DNA from: Dentipellis sp. KUC8613
Taxonomy: Eukaryota; Basidiomycota; Agaricomycetes; Russulales; Hericiaceae
Assembly: GCA_002286715.1 (NCBI GenBank)
Contig: NSJX01000048.1
Span: forward strand, 135,406 to 199,405
Reading direction: 5' to 3'
Length of the DNA stretch: 64,000 nt
Position 1 is the stretch's first letter, and every line of letters starts with the position of its first letter. Both the position numbers and the translations under genes were made by a program. Positions 36,157-46,020 of the stretch are shown in pieces. The notes beneath the pieces were generated by a model that was not told where the DNA came from, made no database searches, and was given only the letters and a program-made list of their open reading frames with translations.

Positions 36157-37696
36157 CTACGCCTTGCCACCGGACTCCTCCGCCACGACCCGATCGAGCA
36201 CGCCCTTGAGCTCCTCGCAACAGCGCTCGATGACCGCGTCCATCGGCAGCTCCAGCGGTTCGATGAGCACCAGGCCCGGCAGCGTCGGCGCACCGTGCAC
36301 GACATCGTGGTTCTACACGTCGCGATAAATAAGGGCTGGAGAAGGAAACGGAGGGGGGGGCAAGGGACACACCTCGAAAATCCCCTCGTGCGCCGCGACG
36401 TATGCGGGCCAGACGAGCTGCTCGAAGTACCCCGGCGGGTCGCGCCAGAAGCCGCCCTCTGCGTTGTGTTGTTCTCCACGGTGGGCGTGCGGCAGAGCGG
36501 GTGGGACACGTGGGAGGGGAATCATAGAGGGGGGAATCGCGTCGGCGGGTGTACAACACAGACGAGCGGGGTAGCGTACCTGCGGTATAGTACCCCGAGC
36601 GCTCGACCCGGCGCGCCTCGAGCGTCGCGCGCGGCACGCGCAGGAAGAACTTGGCGTCGAGCGTCTCGACGACCTCCTACAACACCCCATAGCGCACATT
36701 CACACCCGCCTCGTAACACAGACGACAGACAGCACGCACCGGGTCCCAGTAGAGCAAAAACCCATCCACCAGCCCCCACACGACGTGCACCCCCTCCGCC
36801 CCGGCTTCGAGCCTCTCCTGCACCCCGCGAAACTGCGCCGCCCAGCGCCCCGCGAGCCCCTCGCCGACGGGCACGGGCCGCTGTGCGTTCAGGTGGTCGT
36901 GCGAGTGGTGGTCCGGGGGCAGCGTGGCGGCGCGCTTCGCGGTGCGCAGGAACGCGCGCAGGCGCGGCCAGGCGAGCGCGGTGGGTGCGCTGTCCCAGTC
37001 TTGCACGTGCAGCGTGGGGTGCAGGGGGAGGGTCGATTCGGGCTGATGGGATTCGCGTCAGGGTGTGTGCGGAGGGAGAGGGGATGTGGGTGTGGGTGTG
37101 CGGGGGGGAAGAGGGGCGTACCGGGGCAAAGTCCTGCGTAATTGATGTATTAGTTAGCACGGGGCGAAGGAGGGGGGGGACGGAGACGGCACGCACGTCC
37201 TGGTGGATGATGAAGCTGTTCGGCAGGATCGCGCGCAGGTGCTTCGCGAGCGTCGTCTTGCCCGAGCACGTCGCGCCGCTGTGTTGCACGTGCCGTGTTC
37301 AGCATATGTGCGGATTATGAGGGATCAGGCGGGTGAAAGGATGGGGGAGAACACAGGGACGGTGGAGACGCAGGAACGGGGAAAGAGAGAAGCGGGGGGA
37401 CGCAAAGACGCGGGGGGAAGGAGACGAATCAACGCGGTGGGGGTATGGGAGTACGCAATTACGAGGGGATATACAAGCACGGGGGAGAACGCAAAGGCGC
37501 AGAGACGCAAGGAAGCGGGAATCTGAACACCAGGAGAAGCAAGCACGCACCCAATTCCAACAAGCACAACGCGCGTCCTCACACGCGCCGCAGCATCGTC
37601 CGCCGCGGGGATACTGCCATCGGCGTTGAGCACGGGGAGCGGGCTCGGGGAGGGCGTGTGCGCCGGTGGAGGTACGGGTGCGGGTGGGGTGGACAT
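36157..37696 (-). CDS. NRK1: nicotinamide riboside kinase
   Basis: Seven exons on the minus strand: 37551-37696, 37197-37278, 37122-37133 (12 nt), 36740-37042, 36580-36676, 36373-36458 and 36157-36312, giving 293 aa. The Walker A GGATCSGKTTLAKHL spans exons 1-2. SFIIHQDDFAPPE is built across the 12-nt exon. Further family features are HVQDWDSAPTALAWPRL, DGFLLYWDPEVVETLDAKFFLRVPR (lid region), SGYYTAEGGFWRDPPGYFEQLVWP and a short C-terminal helix. The enzyme phosphorylates nicotinamide riboside to NMN in NAD salvage. The N-terminal 45 residues are Pro-rich and variable. Confidence 0.92.
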
Positions 37697-37761
37697 TGTC
37701 GCGAGGGAGCCCTTCTGCGTGTTCAAGGAGATCTGCTCGTGCACGCGAGCCTGTGTGGGTG

Positions 37762-37768
37762 CTTATAT
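37762..37768 (-). promoter_or_regulatory. TATA box of the nicotinamide riboside kinase gene
   Basis: ATATAAG on the minus strand, about 66-72 bp before the ATG at 37694-37696. Confidence 0.45.
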
Positions 37769-38064
37769 GTACCTCTCGCGATCCGAATCGCCTGTGAACT
37801 AGTAAGGATACATGTGCATGTGCGCAGAGATTAGTGGTTAGCGCTTCAAGTTGGCTGACTCGACGGATTGCGAATGGTACATTACCTACCTACCGGTGGG
37901 ATGACTAGTACTGGGGAGAGTTTGACGAGGTGGGTCAGTGGTAATCAGTGGAGGAATCGGCGATGAGCTCGAAGCAGTCGTTAGAGTCGGGCGAGAGGCT
38001 GATAAGATAACACTCCGGGCCGCGCACCCGGCCGCAACCCAGCGACTCAACTCGCCCTCCCAAC

Positions 38065-39029
38065 CACTGGGGAAACTCTAAAATATCAGACAGCGATTAT
38101 GGTGCGAATATGGCCTTCATCCGCTACATAACCGCCGTCTTTCCGCTGCGCAAGTTATCGGCACAAGAACCGCGCCCTTTCCGCCCTTTCAGGCCGGATT
38201 TGGACAAATCTACCGAAAGAGGACGTCAACTCCGTGACGTCATCCGTCCTTGCTCCGTATCACTTATAGCGACGCGACTTGGTCGACATTCCTCTTGCCC
38301 CCCTTCTCTCCTCCCTCCACCTCCCCAGTGTCTCCTACACCCCAGACGACGCCCTTCCCTTCGCTCTTCCAACAACACTGCGCGACGAAAGATGCGGTGA
38401 GTTACTGAAACCTAACTTCGGCGTCCGACGCGTTGACGCGCTTTCGATTTCTACTTCGGGCACTCCAGATGAGAAGACGCGACATCGTATGTCTCGTTCT
38501 CTTGCTCTCTGCTCCAGTGATACCGACTACCTCCCTTCTGATTATAGGTTTCCTGCCCGCACGACCTCCTTTGCATTGGCTCATCAAGGCTCTGACCATC
38601 AACGACAAGCCAGAAAGGTGAGCGGCATATACACGGTGCTCCCGCTAGCGCTTACACGTACTCATCACACTTGCAGGGGTGTTGTCGGTGGAAATACATG
38701 GGGATTTGGTGGCTCAGAAAGATGTTTGAAAGGGTATGAGGTTTGCATGTTTGATAAAGTATCAGTGTTTGTACATAGGTCGAAAGGATAGCGTAGAATA
38801 CAGTTTGTTTGGGGGGACTACACATCAGGCGACGCGATCTGGTACAGGGTATCGACCGGGCCGCAGGAACCCAATTCGGACATAAACGCAGCGGAAATGG
38901 AGCGGAATAAGGAGCTTTCCGCCGAATAACCGCCAACAGCAGATTTGGCGGTTATGTGGCGGACAGATGGCGGAATTGGTCTCTTTCCGCAACATAAACG
39001 CTGTCTGATATTTTTGACTTTCCCCAGTG
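38065..39029. mobile_element. non-autonomous CACTA-like DNA transposon, 965 bp
   Basis: The left end 38065 onward (CACTGGGGAAAC...) and the reverse complement of the right end at 39029 match at about 38 of 42 positions, giving terminal inverted repeats that start CACTG. The element is flanked by identical AAC triplets at 38062-38064 and 39030-39032, the 3-bp target duplication expected for CACTA elements. Subterminal copies of ATAACCGCC and a hairpin around 38924-38954 fit the subterminal repeats of that superfamily. There is no transposase frame, so movement would need a helper. Confidence 0.75.
38469..38791 (+). CDS. small spliced ORF inside the CACTA-like element (doubtful)
   Basis: Exons 38469-38617 and 38677-38791 would encode 87 aa with one hydrophobic helix (VCLVLLLSAPVIPTTSLLIIGF). 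A pyrimidine-rich leader-like tract precedes it at 38280-38370, and several plausible splice sites lie between 38396 and 38548, so other exon choices are possible. I recognise no family. It may be a captured gene fragment or chance. Confidence 0.25.
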
Positions 39030-39330
39030 AACACACCTGAGACTCTTCCGTCGCATTGATTATACCATCCTGCTCCCTACATACCCGCACCCACAAACAA
39101 ACGAGCTCGAGAAGGGATTAAATATATATATTACAACATCCACCAGATTCCAACGCCAGATATCGATGGTATGCAAAAAAAAGAGGTTAACCGAGAAACA
39201 ATGCGTGATCGTGATAGTAGCAATAGCAAGCCGATTGGAGTAGCTATAGTATGAATATGCGACAGCGCCCCCTCCCCCCTCTCCCCTCCTCCCCTGCTAC
39301 CTCACCTCATAGCGCACCTCAGCCTACTCC
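39030..39330. other. short intergenic
   Basis: Between the transposon end and the fumarate reductase stop; AT-rich, nothing else seen. Confidence 0.4.
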
Positions 39331-41301
39331 TTACTTCTTCACAGTCCCAATCACCGCGTCCGGCGCATACCGCGGGATGACCTTGGGGTCGTGCAGCATA
39401 TTGAACTCCTCCGTCGCGTCGCGCCCCGCGTAGAGCAGGATCGCCTTCTCGCCGCCGGGGTGGTCCGGCAGGAACGAGGTGACGTCGAGCACCTGCCCGT
39501 CCACGATCACCCACACGTCGTCCTTCTTGTTGTGCTTCGCGACCTCCTCGAGCGTGTACGCGTTCGCGCCGCCCGCCTTGGCTGCCGGTGCAGGTGCAGA
39601 TGCGGCGGGTGCGGATGAAGACGACGCAGCGGGTGCGGGTGCGGGCGCCTCGAGGTGCCCCGCGACGGCGCCGAGGCGGCTCGCGGCCTGCTCTGCAATC
39701 TTGCCGGAGCGCTGCAGGAGGTACGCGGCGGCGCTGTCGCCCGACACGCGCCCAAAGACGACGCAGCCGAGCAGCGAGCTGCCGCCGAGCCGGTTCGCGC
39801 CGTGCACGCCGCCCGCGACCTCGCCCGCGGCGAAGAGGCCCGGGATCGGCTTGCCCTCGGTCGAGATCACGCGCGACTCGTCGTCGATCTGCACGCCGCC
39901 CATCGTGTAGTGCAGCACGGGCGTCATGATCGCGACGTTGAACACGTCGTCGTACTTCCACTCGCCGTTGAAGAACTGGGAGGCGAGTGAGTGGGGTACG
40001 AGATGCGCGTGCGTGGGGGGCGACATACCTTCTTGCCAAAGGGGTCCTTCTTGGTGCGGACGGCGACGTTGTAGTCCTCGAATGTCTTCTTGAGGACCTC
40101 GGGCTTGAGGCCCATCTCCTTTGCGAGCGCATCGCCGTTGGGGAAGTGCTTCATAAGGCCACGGCCAGTGTAGTGCTTGACGTGCCACTCGATCTCCTTC
40201 GAGGCAGCGCCGTTGAGAACAAGGCGGATGGGGTACTGCGGGCACGTCAGAAAACGACCGTTCAAATCAGGAGAAGCGACATACCTTGCCGTTCTCCCAC
40301 ATCTTGCCGGTGACATAGTCACGGTGCTGGAGCTCATCGACGAAACGCTTGCCCTCGTTATCGAGCAAGAGACCGCCGACACCGCGGAGCGCCTCAGCAG
40401 CAAGGAACTTGACCTTCGCCTCGGGGTCCTTGGGGTCAACAAGACCCGTCGGGTGCACCTGGACCTTCTCGAGGTCGATGGCGCTGCCGCCGATGGAGAG
40501 CGCGAGCTTCTGGCCGTCGCCCGTGCAGTGGTCGCCGTTGGTGGTGGGGAGGTTGTAGTACTCGGGGCGGTACTTCTTGAGGAGCGAGTCCGCGGAGAAG
40601 TCGGCGGCGTAGCCGCCCGTGGCGAGGATGACGGGGCCGGTTGCGGACTCGGTCTTGCCCTTGTGCTCATACTCGACGCCGGTGACGGCACCAGACGCGT
40701 CCTTGACGAGCTTGACGACACGTGCCTTTTTGATGATCTTGACGCGCTCGGGGTTCGAGACGGCGAGATCTTCGAGACGCTCCATCTGGGCGTAGGTCAT
40801 GACCTGGAGTTGCTGTGTGAGCAGGTGCGCAGGTAGAACCGTAGAAAGACACTCACCATTCCGGGGAACTGGGCATCACCACGGTGCGTGCGGGGCTGCG
40901 AGTGGCCGCCGAGGCGGGCGACCTTGGACAGGTCGAGCTGGAACTTGTCCTGCAGCCAGTTCACGGCATCGCCGGAGCGGCCGGTGAGCACGCGGATGAG
41001 GTCGTCGCGGGCGAGCTCGCGGGCGGACTTCTTGGTGTCCTCGAAGAAGATCTTGGCCGAGTCGTGGATGCCAAGCTCCTGCTGCGCCTGGGTCCCCGCA
41101 CCGTTAATACCAGACGTCGCCTTGGTCGAGTTTCCGCCCATGAAGCTGTAGCGCGGGCGGGTTGAGTTTAGGATCACACGGAGGGGTATACGAGACATAC
41201 CCCTGTTTGTCCAGGAGCAGGACGTTCGCGCCGCGCTCGAGGAGCGTGTGCGCGGCCGAGAGGCCAGCGAGACCACCACCGACGACGATAACTTGGGCCA
41301 T
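39331..41301 (-). CDS. soluble fumarate reductase with C-terminal cytochrome b5 domain
   Basis: Five exons on the minus strand: 41201-41301, 40857-41145, 40285-40803, 40029-40235 and 39331-39975, giving 586 aa. The FAD fold opens with [17 protein letters not shown]. The flavocytochrome-c core follows: [68 protein letters not shown] and [24 protein letters not shown]. An Ala/Pro linker leads to a cytochrome b5 domain with the haem motif [17 protein letters not shown]. Yeast Osm1/Frd1 reduce fumarate with FADH2 or FMNH2 to reoxidise cofactors, for example in anaerobic protein folding. The added b5 domain could supply electrons in cis. No presequence is seen. Confidence 0.92.
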
Positions 41302-41900
41302 TTGTGTGTGTGAGAGGTGGTGGGAGGAGGAGAGACGGATGATGAGAGTCGTCGGGGAGGCTGGGGCGGTCTGGCGTCTTATAGGGACTGCCAATCACGA
41401 GACTCTAGTTTCATCCGTCCCATGTGATTATCGCCGCTCTACGTCCCCGGCCCGCCTGCCGCTCTCCTCAATTGTTGCTGCTGCTGCCGCCCGTGCCCAT
41501 GCAAGCTCCTGTTCGCCGCGGATGCTGACATGGATCACAGTCTGGATCATACCCTTGCCATCACTACAAATTCCTCTACAAATTCTACAAATAAACCCGC
41601 GTGGATAGGGGGACGCTTCTCGTATCGTTTTCACGGGCGTGTGTGTCTCTGCCTCTACGTTTACCGCTGCCGTACCTCCTAGCACATGACAATATCCGAC
41701 CCCCACTCGAAGCTGGCCCCGAAACGTTGGCTTGCGTCGACCTCTTTCATGAGCAAGCGCCGGCGCACCCACTTCGGGCATCGGGAGCGGCGGTAGCCTG
41801 AGCTTGCGGGGATAAATGGCTCTCGGTGCGCACGCGCACGCCTCGGCGACCCGTCCTCTCCTCCCAGTACCACATTCTCCACATCCCATCCATCCTTCGC
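41302..41900. other. intergenic
   Basis: Fumarate reductase promoter region and 3' flank of the Hsk3-like gene. A short GCT/GCC microsatellite lies at about 41475-41495. No gene seen. Confidence 0.45.
41378..41384 (-). promoter_or_regulatory. TATA box of the fumarate reductase gene
   Basis: CTATAAG on the minus strand, about 80 bp upstream of the ATG at 41299-41301. Confidence 0.45.
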
Positions 41901-42210
41901 CTACGCCTTTTCCTTTTCCGCCCCGCCCTCGGCGTCAGCATTCGGCACCAGCTCCGTCGCGACCGTCATGAACCTGCCACCGCTCAGCATCCCCACACAG
42001 ACCAAAGTCGCGTAGAGACACTCACTGTGCCGCGTGCGCACCCGCCAGGATGCGCATCGAATCGAGATCGACCTGCAGCTGCTCGAACAGGTCCGCCGTC
42101 TGCCCGACCGCGCGCGAGAGGCGCGTCAGGCTGCTCGCGAGCTGCGCGTAATGCCGCTCCTTCGCCTGCGTCGCGCTCGTGCTCGACTGCGATTGCGCGT
42201 GTGTGTTCAT
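41901..42210 (-). CDS. HSK3: DASH/Dam1 complex subunit Hsk3-like
   Basis: Exons 42026-42210 and 41901-41973 give 85 aa. The core is a single amphipathic helix (RHYAQLASSLTRLSRAVGQTADLFEQL) followed by MRILAGAHAAQFM, which matches the short conserved end of Hsk3 (an xxIRxLGxxHxxxFM-type pattern). Hsk3 is one of ten subunits of the ring that couples kinetochores to microtubules. The protein is small, so the call rests on that motif and the length (about 70-90 aa in the family). Confidence 0.65.
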
Positions 42211-42491
42211 CGTGAATGGTGAGCTAGTATGATTGGGTGGCGCAGCTGAGTGCGAGAGCGAGAAGAAAGGCGGAGCGCTGGGGTTCGAGTTGCGATTGAC
42301 CGCGGTCGCGAGTTGCCTTTCGGATGTTTCCGAAGAACGGGTCGACGTCTGAGAGAAGAATGCTGGTCGCATTTGCGTGCAGGTTCAGTCTTGCAGCATG
42401 ATGTGCTGTGCTCACACATATAAACATGCGCAGGTTTGTGATGCGACGACGTGCTTGACATACCTTGCCCAAAAAAGATTCAACAAGACTA

Positions 42492-42584
42492 TTCGGCTAC
42501 GGGGAATCGAACCCCGAGCTATCGCGCGCTCGAGTTGATGGTTGATATGAGAGGCGATAATGTTAGCCATTACACCATAACCGA
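42492..42584 (-). tRNA. tRNA-Glu (anticodon CTC) with a 21-nt intron
   Basis: On the minus strand a 7-bp acceptor stem (TCGGTTA / TAGCCGA) and discriminator A enclose a four-pair D stem (GTGT/ACAT). The anticodon stem is ATCGC/GCGAT with loop CTCTCA, so positions 34-36 read CTC. The T arm is CGGGG-TTCGATT-CCCCG. A 21-nt intron sits after position 37, the standard nuclear tRNA site. Mature length is 72 nt. Confidence 0.9.
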
Positions 42585-42916
42585 ATGATTCATGTAGTCC
42601 ACTGTAAGTACTTCTCCCTTATATTACTCCTCCAATCCTCCAAACTCCCGGCCGCTTGAAGTACTCCAGCACAACCAGACTGAATTCGAATAAACCACCC
42701 ACCCCATGAACTTGCCATCACACCAACACCCGCGCAGGAGCTCGCTCGCGCCCACGTGTGCCCAAGCAGAGGGGGCATGACATCACTCCGCACGACGTCA
42801 CCACCCGCACCCGCGCGCCTCATAAAGGCCCCTCCCCCTCACCTGCCACCTGTGCTTCCACAAATAAATCCCACCATCAATACCACCAGCCCCTCACACC
42901 TACCACACCTACCACG
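42585..42916. other. intergenic
   Basis: Between the tRNA and the next gene. A CATAAAGG TATA-like site at about 42823 and a C-rich leader precede the ATG at 42917. Confidence 0.4.
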
Positions 42917-43752
42917 ATGTACCGCGCCCCCATCACCGCGACCATGCGCGCCCGCGCCCGTGCCGTCCCGCTCACCGCGCAGCGGCACCAGTCGCAGATC
43001 CCGGACCCCACCAAACCGACGACGGACTCGACCGAGCCCAAGTCGGCCCCCGTCGCGTCCATCGCCGCCGCGCTCGCCGCCGCCGGCGGGATCTGGTACT
43101 ACTATACCCAATATGCCCCTTCTCCATCTTCGACCCCGCCTGACCTGCAGCATGCTGAGAAGAAGGCCCAGGAGGGCGAGAAGAAGCTGCAGGCGGCCGG
43201 GAAGGATGTGCAGGCGGCCGGGAGGGATGCGCAGGCGGCCGGGAAGGACGCGAGCGAGGCGGGCAAGCGCCGCGCGGAGGAGGCGCTTGAGGGCGTGCGC
43301 GGGCGCTACGAGCAGGTGCGCGACGAGGGCCGCGAGAAGGTCGAGCTGGCGCGCCGCCGCGTCGAGGAGGAACGCGAGTGGGCCAAGGCCAAGGCGGGCG
43401 AGGTCGTGGGTGAGGCTGGTGCGTGATTCCTTTCCCCACCTGCGCGCCCTTGCTTGTCGCTTTTGCTCATCGCCATGTGTGTGCAGAGAAGAAGCTGGAG
43501 ACGGCGAAGAAGACGTCGTGGGGCTGGTTCGGGTGGGGCCGGCAGAAGGCGGGCGCGAAGGTCCAGGAGCTGACGCGGAGGGTGGACGAGACGGAGGAGG
43601 CGTTCGCGCGCCGCGTGGAGGAGGTAAAGAGGCGCGAGGCGGAGGACGACGAGGCGGCGGATCTGATCAATGGCGCGGGCCAGCCGGAGGAGGTGTTTGC
43701 GAAGAAGGCGGCGGAGAGGGTGGCTAAAATATCGGCTTCGTCTTCGAGATGA
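42917..43752 (+). CDS. predicted mitochondrial single-pass protein with LEA-like repeats
   Basis: Exons 42917-43418 and 43487-43752 give 255 aa. The N terminus is Arg-rich (TATMRARARAVPLTAQRH), suggesting mitochondrial targeting. A hydrophobic segment follows at about 45-60 (ASIAAALAAAGGIWYYY). The rest is highly charged helix with imperfect 7-residue repeats of the type AAGKDVQ/AAGRDAQ/AAGKDAS, like LEA or apolipoprotein-type helices. Many fungal proteins of this build are annotated as calcofluor-white hypersensitive or stress-related, but no catalytic motif is present. Function unknown. Confidence 0.7.
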
Positions 43753-43999
43753 TGGTGAGGGAATGGACGTCTGGGATTGATCAAAGAAAGCAATCAATAT
43801 GTGTTCGCAATGTTTGTACGAAGACTATCTACATACCTGTAATTCTAGCATTGTTTTCTATCATAGTCAGAATGGTCACCAAATTCCATCTGCTCGAAGT
43901 CCACGTACCACTACATTCGACCTACCTATCCCATCTCATGATGACGCCGAATACCTTCATGCACTCACGCAGAATGCAACGCTGAGAGCCCAGAGATCT

Positions 44000-45641
44000 T
44001 CATTTCTCGCAGCCCGGGCAGCAATGCACGACATCGTGCACAAACACATCACAGTCCGTACAAAAGTCATTCTTGCACTCCGGACAGCGATACCTCCCCA
44101 GCGGGCTCATCCCGTCCGCAGCAGCCGCCACACCCACACCCGCCGCAGCCTGCGGCTTGAACGAGAGCTGGCACGCATGGCACGCGCGCGCAGGGTTTGG
44201 CGCATCTCCCAGCGTCAGCCTATCCATGACCCATCAACATGCGCACGCAAGATAATCACGAACGAGTACGCACACAGCAACATACGGCTTCACCGGGAAC
44301 AAATGGTGATAGCTCCGTGCCAGATGCGGCGAGCTCACGATCATGAGCCCGCACACGTCGCAGTCCGTCGGCACGTCGCACACCTTCGCGCCGCAGCGCG
44401 GGCACAGGAAGCCCGCGCTGCGCAGCTCCGCGTGGCACGCGCACAGGCTCGGCGGCGACGTGTCCGGCAGGCGCGTCGGGAAGCCCATGAGCATCAGGTC
44501 CGCGGCCGCTGCGCCCCGCGCGGCGCGCTGTGCGGGCGGCGGGATCAGCTCGAAGAGCAGGTCTTTGAAATGCCCTTCGTTCATGGCGACGCCGAATTGG
44601 CCTACGTGTATACGTGTACGTGTGAGTGGGTGATGGGGAGAGGGAGGGAAGTGGAAGCGTACCACCGGTCTTGTCGCAGAGCTCGCGGCAGATTTTCATC
44701 TCGGCGGCGAGCGCGACGATGGAGATGCGGATGCGGTCTTTGACGCACGCCTGGAGCGTGTCGTCGATGTTCCCCGGGTCCACCGTCGTCAGCGAGCCGA
44801 AGATGATCAGGATCTCGCGCGAGGAGTGTGTGGGCAGATGGCTGCGACGCGAAGTTATCAGCAGCGAAAGAGTATTGAATGACAAGGCGCGCACGCACCT
44901 CATGCTGCTGCGTGCCATTTCGATGGCATTTTGGAGACTCGGCTCGCCGACTGGCTCCAGTTTATGTCGCTCCGAGAGAGCCTTGAGCACATCCTGCGGG
45001 TTACCTGTCCAAATCCCAATCCTGCAATTCAGCCTCAGCCTGCGTGGGCCACAAAGCGCACACTACGCACCAGACATCTCGCCGATGCGCTCCCCGATCC
45101 CGCCGCGCATGCCGACGACGCCGATCTGCCCGAGCGGGTTCTGGTCGAACCACTCGACGACGAACTCGCGCGCGTACTCGAGCGCGAGGTCGAAGCGCGT
45201 CGGCCGCATGTCGCGGTCGTACATCGACGCGGAGAGGTCGAGAAGCAGGATCAGGTGCCGGATGATCGTGCGCCGGATCGCCGCAGCGGGCGCGAGCAGC
45301 CTTAAAACGCGCTTGCTTGTCAGACAGTTAAGAGAAGAGGGGAGGGAGACGTACCGCCGCCGCCGCCCGCGCGCCATGAGCTCCTGCACGGCACCTGTGA
45401 GGCTGCCGCCTTCGTCCTCTTGTACGGTGTCCCATGAGCGCGTATACGACGCCTCCCAGGCATATGGTTGCTGTATCTCGTGGTGAGACCGTCACTGAAG
45501 CGGCTGGGCAGGTCGTGCACGCACCTCCTTCGCCTTGCCCTTGCCTTTCTGCGAGTCGATGGCCTTGCCTTTTCCCTTGTTGCGCCGGTCGGGGTGCTCG
45601 TCGTCGTAGATGGAGACGTCGGAGTCGTATTCTGGGTCCAT
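44000..45641 (-). CDS. SSL1: TFIIH subunit Ssl1/p44
   Basis: Seven exons on the minus strand: 45525-45641, 45355-45452, 45071-45315, 44899-45004, 44663-44841, 44286-44601 and 44000-44219, giving 426 aa. It has an acidic/Lys-rich start, then [18 protein letters not shown] von Willebrand A domain follows ([37 protein letters not shown]). The zinc-binding C terminus holds [43 protein letters not shown] and [20 protein letters not shown]. Ssl1 is a core TFIIH subunit that stimulates the Rad3/XPD helicase in nucleotide excision repair and transcription. Intron 2 is only 39 nt. Confidence 0.95.
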
Positions 45642-46020
45642 TTTGTGTCTCAAGTGGTATTTTGAGGTGTGAGTAGGTATACGCCGGCGACTTTTTGTGC
45701 TTAGACGCGTCCGAGGTCGAGGTGGTGGACGCGCGGAAAGTGTATGGGCGGGACCACCGGACCGCGGAGAGCACTATAGGGCGCTGAGTCAGTAACGACG
45801 TCTGCGCTCAGACCTCTCTTCAACAAGCCCTCCAAGCCTCAAGCGAGTTCGAAGAGCAAAAATCAACGCTATACATTCCATGCCACAAGAACAAATGCTA
45901 GTAGTTACAATATGTGGTAGGGTATCCTATATACAGTCCAGTCATTACTGTTGTACTATACAAGACACATATAACCGACGGCATACATCATAGTGAAAGC
46001 TCATATAACCCAGTAAATAC
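45642..46020. other. intergenic
   Basis: Ssl1 promoter (a CTATAG-type element at about 45772) and 3' flank of the F-box gene. No gene seen. Confidence 0.4.
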
